From positions 1-58,735 of the forward strand of contig VHBB01000008.1 of NCBI GenBank assembly GCA_016872155.1: a stretch of DNA of 58,735 bases, read 5' to 3'. The position numbers were made by a program, and so were the translations under genes. Shown piece by piece: positions 50,662 to 58,735 of the stretch (within the stretch, counting starts at the first letter, position 1; the number at the start of each line of letters is the position of its first letter). The stretch comes from Sphingomonadales bacterium. Lineage in GTDB: Bacteria > Bacteroidota > Bacteroidia > Chitinophagales > Chitinophagaceae. Under the pieces are notes generated by a model that did not search any database, was not told where the DNA came from, and was given only the letters and a program-made list of their open reading frames with translations.

Positions 50662-52688
50662 ACCGACCGTTGCTGTACTTCTTGGGCGCTCTACTTGTTG
50701 TCTCTCCCTTCTTGCTGCAGGCACAAACCTGTACCACGCTGGGGCAAACCCCCTCTACCGCTTTTCCCGTTTGTGGCACCTCGGTATTTACGCAAAACAA
50801 TGTACCCAGTTGCACCAATGCGCCCAACTTATTTGTGCCCGGCTGCAATCTCAATCAATGTCAATACAGCGATATCAATCCCTTCTATTACCGATTCAAA
50901 TGTTATCAATCGGGTACGCTGGGTTTTACCATCACCCCCATCTCGGCCACTGACGATTACGATTGGCAGCTCTATGATATTACCGGATTAAACCCCAACG
51001 AGATCTTTACCAACCGTAACATTGTCGTTACCGGCAATTGGGCCGGCAACCCAGGGCCTACGGGAACCGCTGCCTCAGGTGCCAGTTTTATTCAGTGTTG
51101 CTCCGATCAAACCGGCACTGAACCCCGCTTTGCCGCCATGCCGGTCTTACAAGTGGACCATGAATACCTTCTAATGGTCAGCAATTATTCACCGAGCCAA
51201 GTCGGTTACCGTTTGTCGTTTAGCGGTGGAACAGCGGTGATAACCGATCCACTGTTACCCAAACTGGCAACGGCAAAGCCCGACTGTGATGGTCGCAAGA
51301 TTAACATTAAACTTAATAAACCTATTCGTTGCAACAGTACCACACTCAGCGGCAGTGAATTTAGCTTGCTACCTGCGGTCACTACCGTGATCGCCGCACA
51401 ACCGGACTCTTGCAGCTTTGGGTTTGATATCGATGAGATCACACTTACCCTGGCCGCTCCTCTTACCAATGGCAACTACGAGTTGGTCATCAATAATGGC
51501 AGCGACAACAACACGTTACTCGATGATTGCGCCCGCGGCATACCGCAGGGAGACAAGGTTCCGTTTACCTACTTTATACCGCAACCCATTTTTGCGGATA
51601 GCATTGGTCGTACCTCCTGTGCGCCCGATTCAGTGAAACTCTATTTTCCAAAACGCATACTTTGTTCGACCATCGACCCGCGTGGAATCGATTTTTCGGT
51701 TACGGGGCCAAGCGCAGTGGCGGTGGCCTCCGCCTCCGGCAATTGCATTAACGATAAAACTGATTTCGTCACCGTAAAATTTACCGCTCCCATCAAGATC
51801 GGCGGCACCTACCTGCTTCGGTTGCTGGCAGGAACCGATACCATCATCATTCAAGATGAATGCGGACAAGACCTGCCCAGCCAACAGATGAACTTTACCG
51901 TAGCCGATACCGTTTCGGCGCGCTTCAATTACTCGGCCACCATGGGTTGTTTGCAAAACAATTACCTGTTTACGCACAATGGGGCGGGTGGTGTCAATAG
52001 CTACAATTGGACCTTTAATACTACCATTCGGGTATCGACCGCTAGTCACCGTATCAATTTTCCTGCCATCAGCACCAATACGATCACGCTGCGCGTCAGT
52101 AATGGTGTCTGTACCGATTCGGTAGCGCAACAACTGGTACTAAACAACCAGGTCAAGGCCGGTTTTACCCTGTCGGATTCTATTCTTTGCCCCGAAGACA
52201 AGTTGTCGTTTGTCAATACTTCGGTGGGGCAAGTAGATCAGTGGCGCTGGCAATTCGATGCGGTGGGTACCTCATCGCTAAAGGATCCGCCCCCCTTTCA
52301 GTTTCCATTTAATAACCGCGAGAGCTATTACCGTATTCGGCTACGCGCTACAAATTTGCAGATGGCCTGCAGCGACAGTGTGGATAAGATCGTGCGCGTG
52401 CTCAACCACTGTCTTATAGAAGTGCCCACTGCTTTTACTCCCAATAACGACGGACTCAATGATTTTTTTAGTCCTCATAACGCGATCAAGGCCAACAACT
52501 ATTCATTCACGGTCTTTAATCGATGGGGGCAACTGGTCTATCAAACCAATAACTGGATGGACCGCTGGAACGGAAAAGTCAACGGACAGGTGCAACCTTC
52601 GGGCGTTTATGTCTGGAAACTCAGCTACGTACACCGAGATACCGGACAACCGATTTTTAGAAAAGGAACGGTAACGCTTATTCAATAG
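50658..52688 (+). CDS. Secreted protein with PKD domain and type B T9SS sorting domain
   Basis: The 676-residue protein has a signal peptide (about 1-22), a cysteine-rich N-terminal domain (about 23-190, many C pairs such as IQCCSDQTG), two adhesin-like beta domains (about 195-410) with repeated RxIxxKLNKPIRC and VKLYFPKRILC segments, a PKD-like domain (about 415-500, NSYNWTFNTT), and a C-terminal gliding-motility-associated sorting domain starting VPTAFTPNNDGLNDFFSP and containing YSFTVFNRWGQLVYQT and WNGKVNGQVQPSGVYVWKL. This C-terminal domain is the type B T9SS signal in Bacteroidota, so the protein is exported to the cell surface or medium. Its start overlaps the dprA stop by 4 bp. Ligand unknown. 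Confidence 0.88.
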   Translation: MNRPLLYFLGALLVVSPFLLQAQTCTTLGQTPSTAFPVCGTSVFTQNNVPSCTNAPNLFVPGCNLNQCQYSDINPFYYRFKCYQSGTLGFTITPISATDDYDWQLYDITGLNPNEIFTNRNIVVTGNWAGNPGPTGTAASGASFIQCCSDQTGTEPRFAAMPVLQVDHEYLLMVSNYSPSQVGYRLSFSGGTAVITDPLLPKLATAKPDCDGRKINIKLNKPIRCNSTTLSGSEFSLLPAVTTVIAAQPDSCSFGFDIDEITLTLAAPLTNGNYELVINNGSDNNTLLDDCARGIPQGDKVPFTYFIPQPIFADSIGRTSCAPDSVKLYFPKRILCSTIDPRGIDFSVTGPSAVAVASASGNCINDKTDFVTVKFTAPIKIGGTYLLRLLAGTDTIIIQDECGQDLPSQQMNFTVADTVSARFNYSATMGCLQNNYLFTHNGAGGVNSYNWTFNTTIRVSTASHRINFPAISTNTITLRVSNGVCTDSVAQQLVLNNQVKAGFTLSDSILCPEDKLSFVNTSVGQVDQWRWQFDAVGTSSLKDPPPFQFPFNNRESYYRIRLRATNLQMACSDSVDKIVRVLNHCLIEVPTAFTPNNDGLNDFFSPHNAIKANNYSFTVFNRWGQLVYQTNNWMDRWNGKVNGQVQPSGVYVWKLSYVHRDTGQPIFRKGTVTLIQ

Positions 52689-52734
52689 CCCCTCATTTGT
52701 TTACTGACCCCTGATTACCAATGCCTGAGCGCAG

Positions 52735-52768
52735 GATTTTGCCAAAATCCCCGTAGCGCGTATCTTTG
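52735..52768 (+). promoter_or_regulatory. guaB promoter with overlapping palindrome
   Basis: TTTG (52738-52741), 19 nt, TATCTTTG (52761-52768) is the best -33/-7 pair in the window. Then CAC and the ATG at 52772. A 7-bp inverted repeat GGATTTT-GCC-AAAATCC (52735-52751) covers the -33 element and may be an operator. Confidence 0.75.
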
Positions 52769-52771
52769 CAC

Positions 52772-54262
52772 ATGGCGACAAAAAAATTCTCCCCTGCTTT
52801 ACTGGATCGTTTTTTCGGCGAAGGACTCACCTTCGACGATGTTTTGCTGATGCCCGGCTACAGCGAAGTACTGCCCCGCGACGTGGAAACGCGCAGCAAA
52901 CTCACCAAGAATATCACCCTTAACATACCGCTTTTATCGGCAGCGATGGACACCGTAACCGAAGCTTCATTGGCCATTGCCCTGGCTCGAGAGGGCGGTC
53001 TTGGTATTCTTCATAAGAACATGTCGATCGAAAAGCAGGCCGATCAGGTTAGAAAAGTAAAACGCAGCGAAAGCGGCATGATCATCGATCCGGTAACCTT
53101 GCTGGCCTCGGCCACCATCGCCGATGCGCTTCGGCTAATGCAAGAAAATAAGATCGGAGGTATTCCGATCGTAGATGCAAAACGAAAACTGGTCGGTATT
53201 TTAACCAACCGGGACCTTCGCTTCGAACATAACCTCACTAAAAAAGTAAGTGAGGTGATGACCAGTAAAGACCTCTATACCGCCCCCGAGGGTACCGATC
53301 TTAAAAAAGCCGAACAACTTTTTAAAAAAACCAAAGTAGAAAAGCTGCCCATTATCGATAAGCAAGGCAGACTGACCGGGCTTTTCACGTACAGCGACAT
53401 CTTAAAACTCAAGAGTAATCCCAATGCGGTCAAAGACACCTACGGAAGACTGCTGGTCGGAGCCGGCGTGGGAATTACCCGCGATCTGCTAGACCGCGTA
53501 GCTGCGCTCACCGCCGTTGGCGTAGATGTAATTGCTATGGATAGTGCGCATGGGCATAGCAAGGGTGTGATCGATGCGGTCAAAAAAGTAAAAAAGAATT
53601 TTAAGCAACTCAATGTGATCGCCGGCAATGTCGGGACCGCCGCGGGCGCACTGGCGCTGGCCGAGGCCGGAGCTGATGCCATTAAAGTAGGAATTGGCCC
53701 TGGTTCGATCTGCACTACACGCATTGTGGCCGGCACGGGCGTACCCCAACTGACCGCCGTTATGGAAGCCGCACGCGCTTTACAGAAAAAAAATATTCCG
53801 GTTATAGCCGATGGCGGTATTCGTTATACAGGCGATATGGTCAAGGCGCTCGCTGCGGGTGCCAATTGCGTAATGATGGGAAGCGTATTTGCCGGCACCG
53901 AAGAGAGCCCTGGCGAGACCATCATTTACGAAGGAAGAAAATTCAAGACCTATCGCGGTATGGGTTCGCTGGGAGCCATGGCTACCGGAAGCAGCGATCG
54001 TTATTTTCAAGACGCAGAGCAGGATGTAAAAAAATATGTTCCCGAGGGTATCGAAGGCCGCGTGGCCTACAAAGGACTGCTCAAAGAGATCGTTTATCAA
54101 TATACGGGGGGTCTTCGCGCCGGTATGGGCTACTGTGGTGCACGCACCATTGCCGATCTGCAAAAAGCAACCTTTGTTAAGATTACCAATGCCGGCATGA
54201 GCGAGAGCCATGCCCACGATGTAGACATTACAAAAGAAGCGCCTAACTATAGTCGCAAATAA
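52772..54262 (+). CDS. guaB: Inosine-5'-monophosphate dehydrogenase
   Basis: The 496-residue enzyme oxidises IMP to XMP with NAD, the rate-limiting step of guanine nucleotide synthesis. The start is the ATG at 52772 after the promoter box, not the in-frame 52766. Features: [17 protein letters not shown], two CBS domains (about 90-205, including [20 protein letters not shown] and [20 protein letters not shown]), the catalytic-cysteine loop [13 protein letters not shown] near residue 310, GMGSLGAMA flap and a C-terminal [14 protein letters not shown]. Full length and typical of bacteria. lnt starts 3 nt after its stop with a TTG codon, so the two are co-transcribed. Confidence 0.97.
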   Translation: MATKKFSPALLDRFFGEGLTFDDVLLMPGYSEVLPRDVETRSKLTKNITLNIPLLSAAMDTVTEASLAIALAREGGLGILHKNMSIEKQADQVRKVKRSESGMIIDPVTLLASATIADALRLMQENKIGGIPIVDAKRKLVGILTNRDLRFEHNLTKKVSEVMTSKDLYTAPEGTDLKKAEQLFKKTKVEKLPIIDKQGRLTGLFTYSDILKLKSNPNAVKDTYGRLLVGAGVGITRDLLDRVAALTAVGVDVIAMDSAHGHSKGVIDAVKKVKKNFKQLNVIAGNVGTAAGALALAEAGADAIKVGIGPGSICTTRIVAGTGVPQLTAVMEAARALQKKNIPVIADGGIRYTGDMVKALAAGANCVMMGSVFAGTEESPGETIIYEGRKFKTYRGMGSLGAMATGSSDRYFQDAEQDVKKYVPEGIEGRVAYKGLLKEIVYQYTGGLRAGMGYCGARTIADLQKATFVKITNAGMSESHAHDVDITKEAPNYSRK

Positions 54263-54265
54263 GCC

Positions 54266-55855
54266 TTGCTTGTCTTGAAAACTAAAACCCTTCAACCCGT
54301 TCTGTTGGGTCTGCTCAGTGGTGTGCTGCTGTGGGCCGCTTGGCCAACTTCGCCTTTGACCCTTCTTGTTTTTATTGCTTTTGTTCCTTTGCTGATCGCG
54401 AGCGAGAGAAGTTCGAGCACCCGCATTTTTTTTTGGAGCTGTTACCTGGCTATGCTGGTATGGAACGTGGGTACTACCTGGTGGATCTGGCATGCAACGG
54501 CTGCAGGTGCCGTGGCCGCCTGGCTGGCCAATAGCTTGCTCATGTGCATTCCCTGGATGCTGTATTGGGTATGCAAAAAAAGAATGTCGAGATCAAAAGG
54601 ATACCTGTTGCTGCTGACCGCTTGGATGGGATTTGAATTTGGACATCTGCAAGATTGGGGGCTTAGCTGGCCTTGGCTGACCCTGGGTAATGTGTTTGCC
54701 ATGCATCCCGATTGGATCTATTGGTATTCTTTTACCGGAACGGCCGGCGGAACCGGCTGGGTATTTATCATCAATATTTTATTTTTTCATTATTTACTGC
54801 GCAATCAATTTAGTCTTATTCCGCGCTCGTACAAATGGATCGCGCTAGCCTCGATCTTACTGATCGCTCCTATCTTGCTATCGACACAACGCTTACGCCC
54901 ATGGCTGCGCAGCAGCGAAGCCAACCAAGAGATCGTTATTGTGCAACCCAATATCGATCCTTATCAGAAGATCACTGATGGTACCGGCTCTATGCAGATC
55001 GAAACGTTGATCGCACTCAGCACGGCTTCGCTCACCGATACGACCCGCTTACTGGTCTGGCCCGAGACCGCCTTGTATAGCCCTTATGGGTATAACGAAT
55101 CGGCGTTGCAAGAGCAGCCTCAGTTAGAACCGGTTTGGCAATTACTCAAGCAACATCCAAATCTGACCCTCTTTACCGGTATTGAAAGTTATCGATGGGT
55201 AGACAGTCCCACGCGTTTTAGCAGACCCATGGCCGGTGCACCCAACGAATTTGAGGCCTACAACGCGGCCGTGGTCTTGTCCGCCCAACGGCCCGCGCAG
55301 TTCTATCACAAGTCAATGCTGGTACCCGGTGTAGAGACGCTACCGTGGTTTCTTCGTTTTATGAATAGTTGGTTCGAAAAGTTTGGAGGGGTTACGGCCG
55401 GATATGCAAAGCAAGATCACCGCGCGGTGTTGCCCATTCCTAATAGTTTTTTGATGGCGCCTGCCATTTGTTATGAAAGCATCTACGGAGATTTTATGCG
55501 CCGCTATATTCGTCAAGGCGCTACGCTCATGGTGATCATTACCAACGATGGCTGGTGGAAAAAAACACCAGGACACCGCCAGCATTTGCACTACGCAAGA
55601 CTGCGCGCCATAGAGACCGGAACCTGGGTAGCGCGCAGCGCCAATACCGGAATCAGCGCCCTGATCGATCCGGCCGGTACTTTAATTGAAGAGCGTGGCT
55701 ATGACCAAACCGCCGCTATTCGAAAATCCATTCCTGTGCTGAGCGCCTCCACCACCCTATATGTTCGCTGGGGAAATTGGGTATCGATCTTTGTGTTGTT
55801 ACTAGGCGGCTTGATTTCTATAGTTGCCTTATTTGGCAGCAAAAAAACGCGTTAA
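54266..55855 (+). CDS. lnt: Apolipoprotein N-acyltransferase
   Basis: The 529-residue inner-membrane enzyme N-acylates the lipid-modified cysteine of lipoproteins as the last maturation step. It has about seven hydrophobic segments in the first 220 residues and at the C-terminus, then a nitrilase-like domain with the catalytic triad Glu267 (WPETALYSP), Lys349 (YHKSMLVPG) and Cys402 (PAICYESIYGDF). No ATG occurs near the start; the first possible codons are TTG at 54266 or 54275, 3 or 12 nt after guaB, so a TTG start is very likely. The stop TAATG overlaps the next start by one base. Lipoproteins such as the SusD and DUF1735 proteins of this window would be substrates. Confidence 0.9.
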   Translation: MLVLKTKTLQPVLLGLLSGVLLWAAWPTSPLTLLVFIAFVPLLIASERSSSTRIFFWSCYLAMLVWNVGTTWWIWHATAAGAVAAWLANSLLMCIPWMLYWVCKKRMSRSKGYLLLLTAWMGFEFGHLQDWGLSWPWLTLGNVFAMHPDWIYWYSFTGTAGGTGWVFIINILFFHYLLRNQFSLIPRSYKWIALASILLIAPILLSTQRLRPWLRSSEANQEIVIVQPNIDPYQKITDGTGSMQIETLIALSTASLTDTTRLLVWPETALYSPYGYNESALQEQPQLEPVWQLLKQHPNLTLFTGIESYRWVDSPTRFSRPMAGAPNEFEAYNAAVVLSAQRPAQFYHKSMLVPGVETLPWFLRFMNSWFEKFGGVTAGYAKQDHRAVLPIPNSFLMAPAICYESIYGDFMRRYIRQGATLMVIITNDGWWKKTPGHRQHLHYARLRAIETGTWVARSANTGISALIDPAGTLIEERGYDQTAAIRKSIPVLSASTTLYVRWGNWVSIFVLLLGGLISIVALFGSKKTR

Positions 55856-56661
55856 TGCAAGTTCGCTTCGATCAAGTTACGATTCAGCAAAAAAAGATGT
55901 ACTACCGAATAAGCGGATCAGGTCCGGTGGTCGTGCTCTTGCATGGATTTGGCGAGACCGGTTCGGTATGGGAGGGTCAGCAAGCGTTTCTTTCTCAACA
56001 CTACACCGTGCTGGTGCCCGACTTGCCGGGCTCGGGAAAATCGGAGGCCATCTCCACTATGAGCATGGAGGGAATCGCGGATTGTATAGCGTTGCTCTTG
56101 CGTTCCCTGACCGCTGCCCCCCACTGCCTGATCGGACACAGTATGGGAGGATACATTGCATTGGCCTATGCCGAACGCTATGCAGAGCGACTAACCGGGC
56201 TGGGACTTTTTCACTCCACGGCCTATGCCGACACCCCTGCCAAGATCGAGACCAGAAAAAAGGCTATTGAATTTGTACATAAAAATGGAGCCGGAGCTTT
56301 TTTATCGTTGGCTGTTCCGGGTCTCTTTGCTCCGGCAACAGCCGATCATAACCCCGAACTGATCGAAAAACAAATCAAAGAGGCACACAACTTTTCAAGC
56401 GCCTCTGTCGTTAGTTATTATAGCGCCATGATGATCCGGCCCGATCGAAGCGCGGTGTTGAAACATTTTGAAAAACCCGTTCTACTGGTATCGGGCGATG
56501 CCGATACATTAGTGCCTTCCCAAGACCTAATGCAACAGACAAGGCTTGCAAAAAAGGGGTACTTTTATAGGCTGGAGCAATCCGCTCACATGGGAATGCT
56601 CGAAGAACCCGAAAAAACCAACCAGATTCTGTCTTCGTACCTGGGCAGCCTGGTTGAGTGA
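55855..56661 (+). CDS. Alpha/beta hydrolase
   Basis: The 268-residue protein has the alpha/beta hydrolase motifs: oxyanion-hole HGFGETGSVW, nucleophile elbow GHSMGGYIAL with the catalytic serine, a late acid in VSGDADTLVPSQ, and the histidine in SAHMGMLEEP. A short helical lid lies between about 130 and 195. Substrate unknown; esterases, lipases and C-C hydrolases share this fold. The start ATG overlaps the lnt stop codon by one base (TAATG), so the two are coupled; a link to acyl transfer or membrane lipid turnover is only a suggestion. No signal peptide. Confidence 0.88.
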   Translation: MQVRFDQVTIQQKKMYYRISGSGPVVVLLHGFGETGSVWEGQQAFLSQHYTVLVPDLPGSGKSEAISTMSMEGIADCIALLLRSLTAAPHCLIGHSMGGYIALAYAERYAERLTGLGLFHSTAYADTPAKIETRKKAIEFVHKNGAGAFLSLAVPGLFAPATADHNPELIEKQIKEAHNFSSASVVSYYSAMMIRPDRSAVLKHFEKPVLLVSGDADTLVPSQDLMQQTRLAKKGYFYRLEQSAHMGMLEEPEKTNQILSSYLGSLVE

Positions 56662-56669
56662 GTTAAGTG

Positions 56670-58735
56670 ATGAAAAAATATTTGATTTCTCTGCTTCTTG
56701 TCCTCTCTATATGCGGCTCGCTTTCGGCTGCCCATATCAAGGGAGGATTTTTTTCGTACCAATACCTGGGGCCGGGTTCAGGAACCAATCTTCGCTACAG
56801 AGTTACGCTTACGGTGTACATGGTCTGCAACCCTAACCCTATGCAGCTCTCTAACCCCATCACCTTTACAGTCTTTAATGGTGCGTCTAATCTACAGGTT
56901 AGCAATGTAACGGTGCCCATCACGAATCAATATACGTTGAGTAAGGTGTACGATGAACCTTGTATTACGGGTAACGAAGAAGGCTGTTACTACCTGATCG
57001 TGGTCTATGATCTCCCCTCCATTGAATTGCCTGCCATTCCGGAGGGCTATATTATTTCGTACCAGCGCTGTTGTCGTATTGCGGGTATCAACAACCTAAA
57101 CAATAGCGCTACCGTCGGCAACACGTTTACCATTCGTATACCCGGTAGCGGGGCCGGCCAGAATGCGCAGATCAACAGTAGTCCACAATTCTTGGTCAAC
57201 GACACCGCGGTGGTCTGTCGCAATAGTTATTTTCAAACTTCCTTTGCCGCCACGGACCCCAACGGAGATTCATTGAGTTATCAGTTTTGTGGTGCTTACG
57301 TCGGAGGTGATACCCAATCTCCAGCACCCAATCCGGCGGCGAACCCGCCTTATGCAGAAGTACCCTATGCCACTCCTTACAATGGCGTGCAACCACTCGG
57401 CAGTAGCGTTACCATTAACCCGGTTACAGGACTAATAAGTGGAATTGCCCCTGACCTGATTGGTCAATATGTAATCTGTGTCTGCGTTAATGAATACAGA
57501 AATGGTGTGCTCATCTCTACTACTCGAAAAGAGTTGCATCTTTCTGTCAATGATTGTAATCCCTTGCGAGCACAGCTTAATCCGCGTCCGGCTTTTTGTG
57601 AGGGCCTCGACGTAAGCTTCAGCAACGATGCCACAGGAAACCCTCCTACTGCGGATTACCTCTGGAATTTTGGCGATCCTGGTAGCGGCGCCAATAACAT
57701 CTCGACACTTCCAGCAACAAGTCACACCTTCTCTGCTCCCGGCGACTACACAGTTAAACTCAGGGTCACCTTACAGGGGGTTTGCTCCGATAGCACCACC
57801 ACGCTCGTGAAAGTGTGGCCCGGCTTTTTTCCGGGATTTACCACCAGCGGTATTTGTGTACTCAATCCCTATCAATTTACCGATACCACGCGGGCCAACT
57901 ATGGGGTCGTCGATAACTGGCGGTGGAACTTTGGCGATAACGGCACCCTTGCCGATACGGCGCGTATCCGTACCCCGGCCTGGACCTATGGGGCACCCGG
58001 AAATGTAAACGTGACCCTCATCGTTACCACATCGAAAGGATGTACCGATACGATTACAAAGGCATTGACCGTATTAGATAAGCCTATCATTAACCTAGGC
58101 TTTAGAGATACCCTTATTTGCCAATATGATTCTCTTTCATTGCAAGCGTCCGGCACCGGTAATTTTAGTTGGTCACCCTCGCTCAATATGATCGGCTCCA
58201 CCACCCCGGACCCAAGGGTTGCCCCACAAAATACAACCTGGTATTATGTAGCTCTTAACGACAATGGTTGCGTAAACAGCGATTCAGTACGAGTTCGAGT
58301 CACGCCGGGCGTTCTGATTATTCCTATGTCTGATACGACCATTTGCCAAGGAGATACCATTCAACTGCGTATCAACTCGAATGGATTGCAACATACGTGG
58401 ACTCCGGCCGGCGCGCTGAACAATCCGACGCTCATGTCTCCACTAGCCGTGACCAACACGACCACGACCTATCAGGTAATTGGAACGGTCGGAAGTTGCA
58501 CCAGCACCCGACAGATCAAGGTAACACCGATACCCTATCCCATTGCAGGGCTATCAGCCGATACCACCATTTGTTATAACACCCCTGCTTTTCTGCGAGG
58601 CGCTAGCGATGGAACAACTTTCGTGTGGCAACCCAATAGCTACCTGAGTAATCCGCTTTCGTTGAATCCCATTGCTAGACCTCCTTCTACTCAGCGTTAT
58701 ATTCTTACTGTTTTCGATACAAAAGGCTGCCCCAA
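56670..58735 (+). CDS. Large secreted PKD-repeat surface protein, 3' end beyond window
   Basis: An open frame from the ATG at 56670 to the window edge, at least 688 residues. It starts with a signal peptide (KKYLISLLLVLSICG, cleavage near AA-H at about 22-23). The N-terminal domain (about 23-275) has HIKGGFFSYQYLGPGSG and several cysteine pairs including YQRCCRI. From about residue 280 come PKD-type domains with WNFGDPGSG and WNFGDNG motifs, then repeated Ig-like segments with SDTTICQGD and ADTTICYN motifs. This layout is that of large Bacteroidota adhesin-like proteins that end in a T9SS sorting domain; that domain is not visible here because the gene runs off the window. It starts 8 nt after the alpha/beta hydrolase. 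Confidence 0.85.
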   Translation, partial: MKKYLISLLLVLSICGSLSAAHIKGGFFSYQYLGPGSGTNLRYRVTLTVYMVCNPNPMQLSNPITFTVFNGASNLQVSNVTVPITNQYTLSKVYDEPCITGNEEGCYYLIVVYDLPSIELPAIPEGYIISYQRCCRIAGINNLNNSATVGNTFTIRIPGSGAGQNAQINSSPQFLVNDTAVVCRNSYFQTSFAATDPNGDSLSYQFCGAYVGGDTQSPAPNPAANPPYAEVPYATPYNGVQPLGSSVTINPVTGLISGIAPDLIGQYVICVCVNEYRNGVLISTTRKELHLSVNDCNPLRAQLNPRPAFCEGLDVSFSNDATGNPPTADYLWNFGDPGSGANNISTLPATSHTFSAPGDYTVKLRVTLQGVCSDSTTTLVKVWPGFFPGFTTSGICVLNPYQFTDTTRANYGVVDNWRWNFGDNGTLADTARIRTPAWTYGAPGNVNVTLIVTTSKGCTDTITKALTVLDKPIINLGFRDTLICQYDSLSLQASGTGNFSWSPSLNMIGSTTPDPRVAPQNTTWYYVALNDNGCVNSDSVRVRVTPGVLIIPMSDTTICQGDTIQLRINSNGLQHTWTPAGALNNPTLMSPLAVTNTTTTYQVIGTVGSCTSTRQIKVTPIPYPIAGLSADTTICYNTPAFLRGASDGTTFVWQPNSYLSNPLSLNPIARPPSTQRYILTVFDTKGCP

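Noticed and set aside
1-58735. CRISPR array, rRNA genes or complete insertion sequences
   Set aside because: No regularly spaced direct repeats, no rRNA-like sequence and no transposase with terminal inverted repeats were seen.

Overview
The window reads as chromosomal DNA of a Bacteroidota bacterium, most likely near Chitinophagaceae. The reasons are a SusC/SusD pair, proteins with the gliding-motility (type B) C-terminal sorting domain of the type IX secretion system (T9SS), a PorE-like protein, repeated TAnnTTTG promoter boxes with almost no Shine-Dalgarno sequences, and a fused alpha-beta 2-oxoacid dehydrogenase E1. All coordinates come from reading the sequence; no database search was run, so family names rest on recognised motifs.

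Layout. Positions 1-2009 are the end of an integrated element: a gene-poor strip with hairpins, an AT-rich pair of nuclease-like ORFs (332-1477, minus), and the C-terminal remnant of a serine recombinase that runs into a tRNA-Met(CAU) gene on the opposite strand. Positions 2054-17680 hold a membrane-anchored putative regulator, a small membrane protein, an MBL/beta-CASP hydrolase, DUF4442, lysA, scpB, atpG, secA, two coupled periplasmic amidohydrolase-like genes and deoC. Positions 17689-30989 carry a deoC-linked aldehyde dehydrogenase plus a catalytically dead paralogue, a SPOR protein, an M20 hydrolase, maeB, mlaE-mlaF, sucD, a reduced alpha-2-macroglobulin-like protein, an FAD oxidoreductase, a small membrane protein and aspS. 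Positions 30995-37147 are mostly minus strand: E1, FAH-family hydrolase, pth, rplY, prs, then radC (plus) and DUF3467. Positions 37233-42885 are a SusC-SusD-DUF1735 nutrient-uptake operon of clearly lower G+C. Positions 43057-45965 are a coupled pair: an outer-membrane barrel and a helix-hairpin-helix/barrel protein. Positions 46061-58735 run plus strand: folD, queE, a PorE-like OmpA protein, dprA, a T9SS cargo protein, guaB, lnt, an alpha/beta hydrolase and a large surface protein cut by the window edge.

How it fits together. Most of the window is housekeeping (translation, nucleotide, central carbon and envelope functions) packed in short operons with 1-4 bp overlaps. Many units start from a TAnnTTTG box only 3-8 nt before the ATG, which implies leaderless or nearly leaderless mRNAs. 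The less ordinary parts are the tRNA-Met integration scar, the deoC/ALDH/dead-ALDH group, the amidohydrolase pair in which two of three catalytic modules have lost metal ligands, the helix-hairpin-helix outer-membrane pair that shares an almost identical promoter with radC, and dprA overlapping a T9SS cargo gene.
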